Positions 1 through 7,190 of a stretch of DNA of 19,199 bases are shown piece after piece (within the stretch, counting starts at the first letter, position 1; each line of letters opens with the position of its first letter). Origin of the DNA: DATKGX01 sp035510555 (GTDB lineage: Bacteria > Patescibacteriota > Microgenomatia > Levybacterales > UBA12049); the NCBI GenBank assembly GCA_035510555.1, contig DATKGX010000042.1:1-19199 (forward strand), read 5' to 3'. Under the pieces are notes generated by a model that saw only the letters and a program-made list of their open reading frames with translations, ran no database searches and was not told where the DNA came from. Both the position numbers and the translations under genes were made by a program.

Positions 1-204
1 TATCAAGTTGTCATTATCAATGCCGATACAGATGCCAGTGAATCAATGATTACCGCTATGGAACCAAGCATTGTTGTTTTGTATGGCTTAAAAGCGAAAG
101 AAACTGCCAAAGCTTTAGGTAAAGAAGCAGTTTCGGTTCAATCAAAAATTAGTTTTGCCGAAGATAAACTTCCCGAAGAAACCCAAGTTCTAGTCTTAGG
201 CTAA
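1..204 (+). CDS. C-terminal end of a probable metallo-beta-lactamase-fold hydrolase (partial)
   Basis: The frame is open from the first base of the window and ends at TAA 202-204, giving the last 67 residues of a protein whose start lies upstream. The fragment has an alternating beta/alpha character (VVIINADTD, then SIVVLYG) and ends with LPEETQVLVLG. A closing LPEET-hydrophobic stretch resembles the tail of UlaG/UPF0173-like metal-dependent hydrolases as I remember them from Patescibacteria. The His/Asp metal-binding motifs that would prove the family are outside the window, so the family name is an inference; the reading frame itself is convincing. It is separated from the next gene by 48 bases containing a promoter, so it probably ends its own transcription unit. 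Confidence 0.45.
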   Translation, partial: YQVVIINADTDASESMITAMEPSIVVLYGLKAKETAKALGKEAVSVQSKISFAEDKLPEETQVLVLG

Positions 205-214
205 AATCTCCCCG

Positions 215-243
215 TTGACAAAAAAAGTCGCCTGGATAATAAT
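215..243 (+). promoter_or_regulatory. Promoter of the 250-aa gene at 253
   Basis: A perfect -35 TTGACA (215-220) is followed after 17 bases by AATAAT (238-243, 5 of 6 matches to TATAAT). The ATG lies 9 bases after the -10 and no SD is present, so the mRNA would have a leader of only a few bases. Confidence 0.55.
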
Positions 244-252
244 ACTCTCGTA

Positions 253-1005
253 ATGACAGCCGAGACATCTAAAGCAAGAATAAATGCGCGCCCACTATCT
301 CCTGATGCAATTGAACATGTAAAGGTAGAACAAACAAGAAGACTCGATGAAGCCCGAAAGGTTTTTGAATCAACTTATGATTGGCCGTATCAACCTCAAG
401 ATAGCGAAGAGCTTTATCCGGAAGTTCATTCAATGCTGGAAAGATTAAATGATGTAATTAATCTTACGGGAGTAGGAATTGTAGAGGGAGTTGATTCAGC
501 ATCTATAGAATGGGATACGTCAAGAATTTGGCTTGGACCTAAGTCTTTGCTCATACGGGGAGAAAAGCCACATCAGCAGTCAGGAGCGATGTTAATTGAA
601 TTACGAGATAAAACAGATAATGAACAAGATTATCCAACCGCTGTGACAGTTTCAGATGCTCTATTTACGTATTCTGGCGAGTGCATGGTTAATACCACAG
701 CTGCAATGGTGGTGGCGAAAGCATATTTTGATGCGCTTATTATGCCTTGGGAAGAAGCATACGGTATTGCGCCCAAAACAGGTAATATCCCTGAACAGAG
801 AGCTGAAGAGCCAAAAGCATATACAATAGCGGAAAAAGCTCGCGTATTCGCATTAATGCGTGGAGCTGAGCCTAAAACGGATGAAGAAAGAGAATTCGTA
901 GCGGAGCATAATAGAAGCTTGAAAGCAACAATAAAAAAATTAGAATTTGATGGGTTGGGATCTACTAAGGGTGCACCGATGGATGATCATCCGGCCACTT
1001 GGTAA
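253..1005 (+). CDS. Unrecognised soluble protein, 250 aa
   Basis: I do not recognise a family. The protein is hydrophilic, with no signal peptide or membrane span. The N-terminal third is helical and charged. A central part (roughly residues 70-165) has beta-like stretches (GVGIVEGV, ASIEWDT, AMLIELRD) and a segment rich in small residues (VNTTAAMVVAKAYFDAL) that could pack as a buried helix. The C-terminal 60 residues are strongly charged and probably helical. The start at 253 is supported by a consensus promoter ending 9 bases before it and by the absence of a competing SD-preceded start. It is flanked by a probable hydrolase and dnaB in the same direction but appears to have its own promoter. 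Codon use is ordinary for the window. The gene is likely real; its function is unknown. Confidence 0.75.
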   Translation: MTAETSKARINARPLSPDAIEHVKVEQTRRLDEARKVFESTYDWPYQPQDSEELYPEVHSMLERLNDVINLTGVGIVEGVDSASIEWDTSRIWLGPKSLLIRGEKPHQQSGAMLIELRDKTDNEQDYPTAVTVSDALFTYSGECMVNTTAAMVVAKAYFDALIMPWEEAYGIAPKTGNIPEQRAEEPKAYTIAEKARVFALMRGAEPKTDEEREFVAEHNRSLKATIKKLEFDGLGSTKGAPMDDHPATW

Positions 1006-1022
1006 TTTTGCTTCTTGATAAT

Positions 1023-1051
1023 TTAGAAGTTTTCTACTAAAGTCTTAATAC
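1023..1051 (+). promoter_or_regulatory. Possible dnaB promoter
   Basis: TTAGAA (1023-1028), 17 bases, TAATAC (1046-1051), then 9 bases to the dnaB ATG. The -35 is weak. An alternative is TTGATA (1015-1020) with TAAAGT (1038-1043). No SD precedes dnaB, consistent with a very short leader. Confidence 0.35.
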
Positions 1052-1060
1052 TAAACTAAT

Positions 1061-2398
1061 ATGGCAGATAGAACTCCTCCGCGCAGCGAAGACGCAGAAC
1101 AAAGTGTATTGGGAGCTGTTTTAATCGATAAAGATTCGATTGGGTTGGTCTCGCAAATTTTAACTCCGGAAGATTTTTACAACGACATTAATGGCATCAT
1201 TTACGACGCAATGCTTAGTTTATACGAGCAGAGAAAGCCAATTGATGTTGTCACGCTTAACCGGGAATTCAAGAAAATAAAAAACGGCGATAAAGTTGAG
1301 TCTTCGTATCTTTCGGAGTTGGTTAATTCCGTACCGACCGCCGCCAACATTGAAAATTACGCGGACATGGTTAAAGAAGCATCGACTAAGCGCAATTTAA
1401 TTTCGGTCGGAACGCAAATTGCCGAAAATTCCTTCAAGGAAAATAGTGAAGTGGGGGAGTTATTAGATAAAGCAGAAGCTTCAATTTTTGCCATCTCTCA
1501 AGGCCGAAACCTAAAAGGATTTATTCCGATTAAAGACAGCTTGGCGGAAAGTTTTGACAGAATTGATGAGTTGCACAAAAAGGGAGCGGGATACCGGGGA
1601 GTAAAAAGCGGTTTTACCGATTTGGATAATCTGCTTTCGGGGATGCAGCCGTCAAATTTGCTTATTTTAGCGGCGCGCCCAGGACAAGGGAAAACAGCGA
1701 TGGTTGTTAATATTACGCAAAACATTGCGGTGGAGCAAAAAATTCCGGTCGGAATGTTTTCTTTGGAAATGAGCCAGGAAGAATTAGTGGATAGACTGTT
1801 GGTGGGACAAGCCGACGTTGACGCGTGGAGATTAAAAACCGGTAAACTTTCCGAGCCGGATTTTACCAAGCTTTCGACAGCCATGGGGCAATTGGCAGAC
1901 GCGCCAATTTTTATCGACGATACGCCGGGAATTACAATCGCCGAAATGCGTACTAAAGCCAGACGTTTACAAATGGAACACGGTGTTAAGCTTTTAATTG
2001 TTGATTATCTTCAGTTGGCGGATCCGGGCAGACGCTATGACAACCGCGTTCAGGAGGTTTCGATTATTTCGCAAGGATTAAAAAATTTAGCCAGAGAATT
2101 AAAAATTCCGGTGATTGCGGTTTCACAATTATCCCGTGCGGTAGAGCACCGGGGAGAAAGAAAGCCACAGTTGGCAGATTTGCGTGAATCCGGCGCGATT
2201 GAGCAGGATGCCGATGTGGTTATGTTTTTGTACCGGCCGGACCCGGATATAATTTCTGACGTCATCCCGACTAAACTTTTAATTGCAAAACACCGAAACG
2301 GACCGATGGGCGAAATTGATTTATTATTCCGCGGCGACAGAATCCGTTTTTATAACGTTGAGAAAAAACATGAAGCTCCAACGCAAGGACAAATGTAA
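1061..2398 (+). CDS. dnaB: Replicative DNA helicase DnaB
   Basis: This is the hexameric 5'-3' replicative helicase that unwinds DNA ahead of the replisome. At 445 aa it has full family length. The N-terminal domain (about 1-150) opens with the typical PPRSEDAEQSVLGAVLID sequence. The RecA-like ATPase domain carries Walker A ARPGQGKTA with Lys211, the FSLEMSQEELVDRLL segment, Walker B LLIVDYLQL with Asp315, SQLSRAVEHR and the C-terminal KHRNGPMGEIDLLF element. No intein interrupts the Walker A region, a common intein site in DnaB. The start is the ATG directly before ADRTPPRSEDAEQ; there is no SD and a -10-like box sits 9 bases upstream. The gene appears monocistronic, with a weak hairpin and T-run just after its stop. 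Confidence 0.97.
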   Translation: MADRTPPRSEDAEQSVLGAVLIDKDSIGLVSQILTPEDFYNDINGIIYDAMLSLYEQRKPIDVVTLNREFKKIKNGDKVESSYLSELVNSVPTAANIENYADMVKEASTKRNLISVGTQIAENSFKENSEVGELLDKAEASIFAISQGRNLKGFIPIKDSLAESFDRIDELHKKGAGYRGVKSGFTDLDNLLSGMQPSNLLILAARPGQGKTAMVVNITQNIAVEQKIPVGMFSLEMSQEELVDRLLVGQADVDAWRLKTGKLSEPDFTKLSTAMGQLADAPIFIDDTPGITIAEMRTKARRLQMEHGVKLLIVDYLQLADPGRRYDNRVQEVSIISQGLKNLARELKIPVIAVSQLSRAVEHRGERKPQLADLRESGAIEQDADVVMFLYRPDPDIISDVIPTKLLIAKHRNGPMGEIDLLFRGDRIRFYNVEKKHEAPTQGQM

Positions 2399-2406
2399 AT
2401 AAGCCT

Positions 2407-2428
2407 CTTGCTTTCCGCGAGTATTTTT
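2407..2428 (+). terminator. Weak terminator after dnaB
   Basis: CTTGC (2407-2411) pairs with GCGAG (2417-2421) through one G-T pair, followed by TATTTTT. The stem has only 5 pairs, so this is tentative. Confidence 0.3.
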
Positions 2429-2458
2429 GGTTATGATAATCTTAGAGAAAAAGGAAGA

Positions 2459-2493
2459 CCCCACTTCGTTCTGCAAGACAGAACTTCGAGGGG
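2459..2493 (+). repeat. Hairpin in the leader of the Pro-rich mini-gene
   Basis: An outer CCCC (2459-2462)/GGGG (2490-2493) pair encloses an inner stem TTCTG (2469-2473)/CAGAA (2479-2483) with loop CAAGA. CTTCG occurs as a direct repeat on both sides of the inner stem. It lies between a possible promoter (TTGCTT 2408-2413, TATGAT 2432-2437) and the SD of the next gene. It could be a small dispersed palindromic repeat or a structured 5' leader; one copy cannot decide this. Confidence 0.4.
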
Positions 2494-2513
2494 CGATGGG
2501 AGGTGATATTTTA

Positions 2514-2699
2514 ATGGACGATAATAATCAAACACAACAGCCAATGGGAATGCCGCAAGCGCCAGTTCAGCCGGAACCAGTTGTTCCGCCAGCACCAGCT
2601 GAGCCAACAATGCCGGAACCAGCGCCAATGCCGGAACCAGCTCCACAAGAGCCAGTTCAAGAACCAGCAGCGCCAGTTCAACCGGAACCAGCGGTGTAA
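2514..2699 (+). CDS. Pro/Glu/Ala/Gln-rich repetitive mini-protein, 61 aa
   Basis: The open frame extends back to 2427, but the real start is very likely the ATG at 2514: it is preceded by GGGAGGTGAT (2498-2507), an almost perfect match to the 16S anti-SD, at normal spacing. The upstream part would translate a hairpin-forming leader. After a short polar head (MDDNNQTQQPMGMPQ) the protein consists of irregular PEPAP/PAPVQPEP/EPAPMPEP units, about one third proline, acidic, without Cys or hydrophobic segments. Such a chain would be extended and disordered. No function is recognised. A cell-surface or spacer role is possible, but there is no signal peptide. A strong terminator follows at 2734, so it is probably transcribed alone. 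Confidence 0.6.
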   Translation: MDDNNQTQQPMGMPQAPVQPEPVVPPAPAEPTMPEPAPMPEPAPQEPVQEPAAPVQPEPAV

Positions 2700-2733
2700 C
2701 ATTATCATTTCGCTAAGGCGAGGTTTTAATGCA

Positions 2734-2773
2734 AAATTAAACTAGCACCTGACAACTGTTAGTTTAATTTTTT
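2734..2773 (+). terminator. Rho-independent terminator after the Pro-rich mini-gene
   Basis: AAATTAAACTA (2734-2744) pairs perfectly with TAGTTTAATTT (2760-2770), an 11-bp stem with a 15-base loop, and the run of T continues to 2773. The flanking A-tract makes it potentially bidirectional. Confidence 0.75.
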
Positions 2774-2801
2774 GGGCATTTTTTGGAAATTCTGATATAA
2801 T
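2772..2801 (+). promoter_or_regulatory. tRNA-Leu promoter
   Basis: TTGGGC (2772-2777), 18 bases, TATAAT (2796-2801) preceded by TG (2793-2794), i.e. an extended -10. The mature tRNA begins 11 bases after the -10. Confidence 0.6.
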
Positions 2802-2812
2802 TGTCCAAGCGG

Positions 2813-2895
2813 GGGCGAGTGGCGGAACGGTATACGCGATAGTCTCAAAAACTATTGATCGCAAGGTCTTGAGGGTTCGAATCCCTCTTCGCCCA
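2813..2895 (+). tRNA. tRNA-Leu (anticodon CAA)
   Basis: The cloverleaf can be drawn completely. Acceptor GGGCGAG (2813-2819) pairs with TTCGCCC (2888-2894), with discriminator A2895. The D stem is GCG/CGC with loop GAACGGTATA. The anticodon stem ATAGT/ACTAT holds loop CTCAAAA with anticodon CAA at 2846-2848, reading UUG. A long variable arm (2856-2870) is as expected for a class II Leu tRNA. The T stem GAGGG/CCCTC has loop TTCGAAT. The CCA end is not encoded (ACA TTC follows), so it must be added by a CCA-adding enzyme. Confidence 0.95.
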
Positions 2896-2902
2896 CATTC
2901 AT

Positions 2903-2931
2903 TTGAGTTTTGAGCCTCTTTATTATATACT
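2903..2931 (+). promoter_or_regulatory. Promoter of the NIF3-like operon
   Basis: TTGAGT (2903-2908), exactly 17 bases, TATACT (2926-2931), then 7 bases to ATG 2939. The TTG that would give the longest open frame is therefore the -35 box, not a start codon. The geometry predicts a leaderless transcript. Confidence 0.6.
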
Positions 2932-2938
2932 TTCAGTT

Positions 2939-3895
2939 ATGACACTTCAGCAAATCTATGATTTAGGTATAGAAATGGCTAAAAAGGCCGACCCAAGGGG
3001 AGAAAAAGCGGTTGACGACTGCCTCAAGAGAGCTAAAAAAGACTATGAAGGTCTTTCCGCAAAAAAGAAAGAATTTTTTGATAAAGAATCATTAACTAAC
3101 CCTTATTCCGATTCTAGAATTTTATTCGGAGAGCCGAAAACTCAAGTAAAAAGAATTTTGGCTGGAATTGACGCGGATGCTTCAGAGGTTTTATTGACTG
3201 ATCGATTAAGAGAAAAGGGTGAAAAAATAGATTTACTTTTGTCACATCATCCATCTGGGCATGCATATGCCGGTTTGCACGAGGTAATGGAAATGCAAGC
3301 AGAAATGTTCGCCCAAAGCGGTGTCTCAATCAATGTGGCGCACGCTCTTATTCAAGAAAGACAAGGAGTGGTTCAGCGAAAAATTTCGCCGGCAAATCAC
3401 AATCAAGCTGTTGATACAGCGAGACTTTTAAATGTTCCCTTAATGGCGTTGCATACAATTTGCGACAACCTTGGGAATAAATTCATGCAGGATTATCTAG
3501 CTAGTAAAACTTTCCATACAGTTGGGGAAGTTTTTGAGCATGTCTGCGAAATTCCGGAATTTGTCGAAAGTACTAAAGGTAAGGCAGGGCCTTTCATTGC
3601 TTCGGGTTCGGAGTCAAGTCGCGCGGGGAAAATCACAGTAGGTTTTACGGGCGGCACCAATGTTTCAAAGGAACTCTACATGGAACTTTCAAAGGCAGGA
3701 GTTGGGACATTGGTTGAGATGCATGTGTCCGAAGATACACTAGAGGAACTTCGTAAATTACACATAAATGTTATCGATATGGGTCATATTGCGGCCGACT
3801 CGCTTGGTATGAATCTATTCTTAGACGAACTGGAAAAGCGGGGAATAAAAGTTATTCCATGTTCCGGTTTAATTAGAGTAAGGAGAACGAAATGA
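2939..3895 (+). CDS. NIF3-like (Nif3/YbgI/DUF34) family protein
   Basis: 318 aa from the ATG at 2939, chosen over a TTG at 2903 because the latter coincides with a well-placed -35 box. The segment LLLSHHPSGHAYAGLHEV carries the His-rich metal-site signature expected of NIF3-type proteins, and a Gly-rich SGSESSRAGKITVGFTGGTN segment fits the family's second metal/ligand region. NIF3/DUF34 members form toroidal oligomers with two metal ions; their biochemical role is unsettled, with links to GTP cyclohydrolase and nucleotide metabolism proposed. The N-terminal 60 residues (KKADPRGEKAVDDCLKRAKK) form an extra charged helical region compared with short bacterial members. Its stop overlaps the EF-P start (ATGA), so the two are translationally coupled. 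Confidence 0.7.
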   Translation: MTLQQIYDLGIEMAKKADPRGEKAVDDCLKRAKKDYEGLSAKKKEFFDKESLTNPYSDSRILFGEPKTQVKRILAGIDADASEVLLTDRLREKGEKIDLLLSHHPSGHAYAGLHEVMEMQAEMFAQSGVSINVAHALIQERQGVVQRKISPANHNQAVDTARLLNVPLMALHTICDNLGNKFMQDYLASKTFHTVGEVFEHVCEIPEFVESTKGKAGPFIASGSESSRAGKITVGFTGGTNVSKELYMELSKAGVGTLVEMHVSEDTLEELRKLHINVIDMGHIAADSLGMNLFLDELEKRGIKVIPCSGLIRVRRTK

Positions 3896-4449
3896 TTGGA
3901 GTTCAAGAGCTTAGGTCAGGAATAATTTACGAAGAAAACGGAAATTTATTACAGGTTTTATCCTACGAGCATGTTAAGATGGGTAGGGGAAGCGCTACTA
4001 TAAGGGTCAAAATTAAAAATTTAAGAAGCGGTTCAACCACCGAAAAAAGTTTCATTAACACAGCCAAAGTAAACGACGTCACGGTTTTAAAAAAAGAGCA
4101 TCAATATCTCTATAAAGATCAAGAATTTGCTTATTTTATGAATCCCCAGACTTTTGAGCAAATCAGCGTTCCCTTAAAAGTAATTGATGGCGATGAATTC
4201 TTAAAAGAGGGGGACGCTTATTCAATCAGCTTCTTGGGGCAAGAACCGTTATCGGTTATTCTTCCGCCAAAAGTTGTCCTCACGGTTACGGAAACTGCAC
4301 CCGGAGTCAAGGGAAATTCGGCCACCAATGTTTTTAAAGACGCGGTTTTGGAGAATGGACTAACGACTAAAGTGCCGCCGTTTATTGGAGTTGGGGATAA
4401 GGTCCGCGTGGACACCAGAACCGGAGCATATACAGAAAAAGCCCAATAA
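3892..4449 (+). CDS. efp: Translation elongation factor P
   Basis: EF-P relieves ribosome stalling at polyproline stretches by entering the E site. At 185 aa it has standard length with the three beta-barrel domains: KOW-like N domain (about 1-63), central OB domain (65-127) and C-terminal domain (129-185, GNSATNVFKDAVLENGLTTKVPPFI). The tip loop reads VKMGRGSA, so Arg is at position 32 where E. coli EF-P has a modifiable Lys in a PGKG context. Arg at this place occurs in EarP-rhamnosylated EF-Ps and in other lineages where no modification is known. The SD AAGGAG lies 9 bases upstream, inside the end of the preceding gene, and the ATG overlaps that gene's stop (ATGA). Its stop is 4 bases before the MFS start. 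The PEPAP mini-protein at 2514 is a natural client. Confidence 0.96.
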   Translation: MIGVQELRSGIIYEENGNLLQVLSYEHVKMGRGSATIRVKIKNLRSGSTTEKSFINTAKVNDVTVLKKEHQYLYKDQEFAYFMNPQTFEQISVPLKVIDGDEFLKEGDAYSISFLGQEPLSVILPPKVVLTVTETAPGVKGNSATNVFKDAVLENGLTTKVPPFIGVGDKVRVDTRTGAYTEKAQ

Positions 4450-4453
4450 AAAA

Positions 4454-5725
4454 ATGAAAGAAAATCTTATTCTAAGAGTGCTTCGTATTAGGCCATTTGC
4501 TTATTTAATTGCTTCGGAATTTTTTTCCCAATTCTCCATGAATCTTCTAAACTTTTCTCTTTTACTGATTGTTTTTAGCGTTGCCAATAGTAACAGCGCG
4601 GTTTCCGGAGTCGTTTTGGCTTTTACCATTCCTTCAATCCTCTTCGGAATTTTTGCCGGCGTGTTGGTGGACAGGTGGAATAAAAAGACCGTTCTTTTTG
4701 CCACTAACCTTATTAGGGCAATGCTGATAGTTCCTTTGGCTTTTTTTCATACCAATCTGGCCGTTATCTATGCGGTCACTTTTGGGGTTTCAGTTGTGAC
4801 GCAATTTTTTATTCCGGCCGAAACCCCGATTATCCCTCTTCTGGTTGGAAAGCCTTTACTATTATCGGCTAACGCTTTATTTGGAATGGGAATTTATGCC
4901 TCGATTTTTTTGGCCTATGCAATGTCCGGACCATTCCTTTATCTATTTGGACAGTCATATCTTTTTATTTTTTTAAGCATTCTATTTTTGATTGCGGGGA
5001 TTTTCGCCTTTCTTATTAAAGGCAATAAATCAAAGATAGAACCTAAAAGGACAGCGGTTGTCCTGGGTTTTAAAGAGGAAATTAGTGTTGTTCTAAAGCT
5101 AATTTCTCAAACAAAAGCTTTATCGCATGCACTTTTCTCTCTGGTGCTGGCGCAAATTTTGATTTTGGTTTTAGCTGTTATCGGGCCCGGGTACGCAACT
5201 CATATTCTAAGGATCAGGATAGAAAGCTTCCCGACTATTTTTATGCTGCCGGCAGTAGTAGGACTTACTGTCGGAGCATTAATAATCGGTAGCTTCTTGC
5301 ATAAAAAATCTAAATCCGCTTTAACCAAATTCGGCATGCTTTTAATGGGTATCTCAATTCTTCTTCTTCCATACGGTTCCAGAGTTGAATCGAGAGAAAT
5401 TATCCATTTTATTAATTTTTATCTTCCGCATATTTTACGAATAACAATGTTGCATATTACGGTTTGTTTAGCTTTTCTGCTTGGTTTTGCCACGTCATTT
5501 GTTTTTGTTCCATCGAATGCGGTTCTGCAGGAGGAAACCAGCGATGAATGGAGAGGAAAGGTTTACGGACTTTTAAATTCATTGGTCGGCGTCACGTCAA
5601 TAATTCCGGTGGTCGTGGTGGGAGGATTAGCCGATTTAATCGGTGTTAAATTAGTTATCACCGGTACAGGAATAGTGGTTATTCTTATTGCGCTGGTCAG
5701 AATTTTTATCACCGACAGAGGGTAA
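4454..5725 (+). CDS. Major facilitator superfamily permease
   Basis: A 423-aa polytopic membrane protein with about 10-12 hydrophobic spans. The MFS motif A is readable at residues 66-78 (GIFAGVLVDRWNKK, between TM2 and TM3), and a second-half loop VLQEETSDEWRGKVYGLLNSLVG corresponds to the motif-A-like region of the C-terminal half. It resembles the MFS_3/EntS-type efflux branch; the substrate is unknown. The start at 4454 (MKENLILRVLRIRPF) is 4 bases after the EF-P stop. The open frame continues upstream from a non-ATG start inside efp, but that part is the shifted reading of EF-P and is rejected. No SD is visible, so re-initiation or coupling from efp is likely. It is followed with 1-base spacing by the Lgt-like gene. 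Confidence 0.88.
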   Translation: MKENLILRVLRIRPFAYLIASEFFSQFSMNLLNFSLLLIVFSVANSNSAVSGVVLAFTIPSILFGIFAGVLVDRWNKKTVLFATNLIRAMLIVPLAFFHTNLAVIYAVTFGVSVVTQFFIPAETPIIPLLVGKPLLLSANALFGMGIYASIFLAYAMSGPFLYLFGQSYLFIFLSILFLIAGIFAFLIKGNKSKIEPKRTAVVLGFKEEISVVLKLISQTKALSHALFSLVLAQILILVLAVIGPGYATHILRIRIESFPTIFMLPAVVGLTVGALIIGSFLHKKSKSALTKFGMLLMGISILLLPYGSRVESREIIHFINFYLPHILRITMLHITVCLAFLLGFATSFVFVPSNAVLQEETSDEWRGKVYGLLNSLVGVTSIIPVVVVGGLADLIGVKLVITGTGIVVILIALVRIFITDRG

Positions 5726-5726
5726 T

Positions 5727-6410
5727 ATGCTTTTAGTAATACTGATTTGTTTCTTGCTATTTCTCTATAGCGTTTATTATCTGGCTAAAGATGACTTTGT
5801 TTTGACAAGAAATGATGTCCCCGTAGCTAAAGTTTTTAGTATGGTTTTTTTGACAGGCTTAGTTTCTTTACTATGCGCAAGACTTATTTTCGCTCTTGCC
5901 TATCCGACTGCGGTACTTCTTAATATCTTGGGATTTTTAAGCTTCTATCGGTACGCCGGACTTTCATTAATTGGTGCTCTTTTGGGAGCAGAAATCTTTA
6001 TCTATTTTTATTGTCACTATCGGAAAATACCCGCAGGGAAAATATTTGATTTATTTGCCTTAAGCTTTATCGGTGTTTTACCGGTTGGTCTAATCGGGAA
6101 TTTCATTCTCGCTTTTGGTAGGGTCGGACTTTTTACCAATCTCTTATTTATCTTTTCAATCCTTTTGCTGCTGCTTTTTGGCAAAGTCATTTATCCTTTT
6201 TCGGCCAAAGGTGAGATAAAAGACGGCAGTTTAGGTTTTATCTTTATGGCAATTTTTTCGTTTTTATATTTCCTAACCAAACTCTTCCTAAATCTTCAAG
6301 ATTTTTCTTTTCTCAATCCGGAAAATATATTGCTGTTGGTGATGTTATTTTCTTCGTTGATTCTTCTCTTAAATCAAGAAATAATGGATAAGTTCTTAAC
6401 TAAAAAATGA
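5727..6410 (+). CDS. Lgt-like integral membrane protein lacking the catalytic signature
   Basis: 227 aa, about 7 transmembrane segments. Order and wording of loops recall prolipoprotein diacylglyceryl transferase: a helix with conserved Arg (LCARLIFALAY), then FYRYAGLSLIGALLGA in the place of the family's GGLSFHGGLLGG, then RKIPAGKIFDLFALSFIGVLPVGLIGNFI in the place of the RKIPFWKIADL...GRIGNFING segment. The Lgt catalytic GRxGNFxNxE signature is reduced to LIGNFILAFGR, and the conserved His is absent, so a lipoprotein-modifying activity is doubtful. It may be a repurposed paralogue or a degenerate Lgt. The ATG at 5727 is preceded by AGAGGG and is chosen over an upstream TTG inside the MFS gene. 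Its stop overlaps the next start (ATGA). Confidence 0.6.
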   Translation: MLLVILICFLLFLYSVYYLAKDDFVLTRNDVPVAKVFSMVFLTGLVSLLCARLIFALAYPTAVLLNILGFLSFYRYAGLSLIGALLGAEIFIYFYCHYRKIPAGKIFDLFALSFIGVLPVGLIGNFILAFGRVGLFTNLLFIFSILLLLLFGKVIYPFSAKGEIKDGSLGFIFMAIFSFLYFLTKLFLNLQDFSFLNPENILLLVMLFSSLILLLNQEIMDKFLTKK

Positions 6411-7147
6411 GCGATATAAAAGTAATTTACGAAGACGATAATATTTTAGTCTTGGATAAACCCGCAGGAGCGATTGTTAATAAAGCCGACACCACCAAAA
6501 ACGAAATCACCGTTCAGGATTGGTTGGAAGAGAAATGGCAAATAGCAAATAGCCAATGGCAAATAGCAGATAGGGAAACCGATTTTTATAAGCGGGCGGG
6601 CATAGTGCATAGGATTGATAAAGAGACTTCCGGGATTTTAATCGTTGCAAAAAATCCAGCCAGTTTTGCAAATCTTCAGGCGCAATTTAAAGATAGGGAA
6701 GTGGAGAAAGCCTACGTGGCTCTCGCTCATGGACGGATAGAACCGGCAGAGGGAGAAATATCTGTACCGGTTGGAAGGCTGCCCTGGAATCGGACCAGGT
6801 TTGGAGTTTTAGCGGGCGGAAAGGAAGCGACAACACATTATAAAGTGATTTCTAGTTTTCAGTCTCCGGTTAAAGAGAAGGAGGAGCTGACGCTTTTAGA
6901 GTTGTATCCCAAGACCGGTCGGACACACCAAATTAGAGTTCACTTAAAATACATTAATCATCCGATTTTTGGCGACGAGTTATACGCCGGACGCAAGACT
7001 GCACGTGACGACCGGAAAATTTTGCAGCGTTTTTTTCTGCATGCCAAAAAAATAAGTTTCTTTCATCCAAAAACAGGGAAGAGGGTCGAGTTTGAGAGTC
7101 CGCTGCCGGAGGAATTACAAACCGTAGTAGATTCTTTAAGAGGTTGA
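6407..7147 (+). CDS. RluA-family rRNA/tRNA pseudouridine synthase
   Basis: 246 aa, converting specific uridines in structured RNA to pseudouridine. The catalytic motif HRIDKETSGILIVAKN holds Asp71, with YVALAHG, LYPKTGRTHQIRVHLKYINHPIFGDELYAG and FLHAKKISFFHP downstream in the usual RluA/C/D order. There is no N-terminal S4 domain, so it is the short RluA-like form; which RNA it modifies cannot be told. A tandem 21-base repeat inserts two heptapeptides (residues 44-57) just before the catalytic block. The start overlaps the preceding stop (ATGA), so translation is coupled. A short hairpin with a T-run follows its stop. Confidence 0.93.
   Translation: MSDIKVIYEDDNILVLDKPAGAIVNKADTTKNEITVQDWLEEKWQIANSQWQIADRETDFYKRAGIVHRIDKETSGILIVAKNPASFANLQAQFKDREVEKAYVALAHGRIEPAEGEISVPVGRLPWNRTRFGVLAGGKEATTHYKVISSFQSPVKEKEELTLLELYPKTGRTHQIRVHLKYINHPIFGDELYAGRKTARDDRKILQRFFLHAKKISFFHPKTGKRVEFESPLPEELQTVVDSLRG
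6536..6577 (+). repeat. Tandem 21-base repeat inside the pseudouridine synthase gene
   Basis: Two adjacent 21-base units (6536-6556 and 6557-6577) beginning TGGCAAATAGCA differ at three positions. In frame they encode WQIANSQ and WQIADRE, a duplicated heptapeptide in the loop before the catalytic Asp71. The unit is itself built of GCAAATA-like subrepeats. Confidence 0.8.
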
Positions 7148-7151
7148 CTTT

Positions 7152-7169
7152 GAAGCTGAAAGCTTCTTT
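7152..7169 (+). terminator. Short hairpin after the pseudouridine synthase
   Basis: GAAGCT (7152-7157) pairs perfectly with AGCTTC (7161-7166), loop GAA, followed by TTT. Only 6 pairs and a short T-run: it may attenuate rather than stop transcription into the downstream mini-gene. Confidence 0.4.
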
Positions 7170-7190
7170 AATGATATAGGAGGTGATTTT

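Noticed and set aside
1498..1884. 128-codon ORF antisense to dnaB
   Set aside because: It lies fully inside a certain dnaB coding region; its Pro/Ser/Leu-rich sequence is a shadow of the dnaB codons.
2427..2513. N-terminal extension of the Pro-rich mini-protein
   Set aside because: It would translate a hairpin region; the ATG at 2514 has the strong SD and the extension lacks one.
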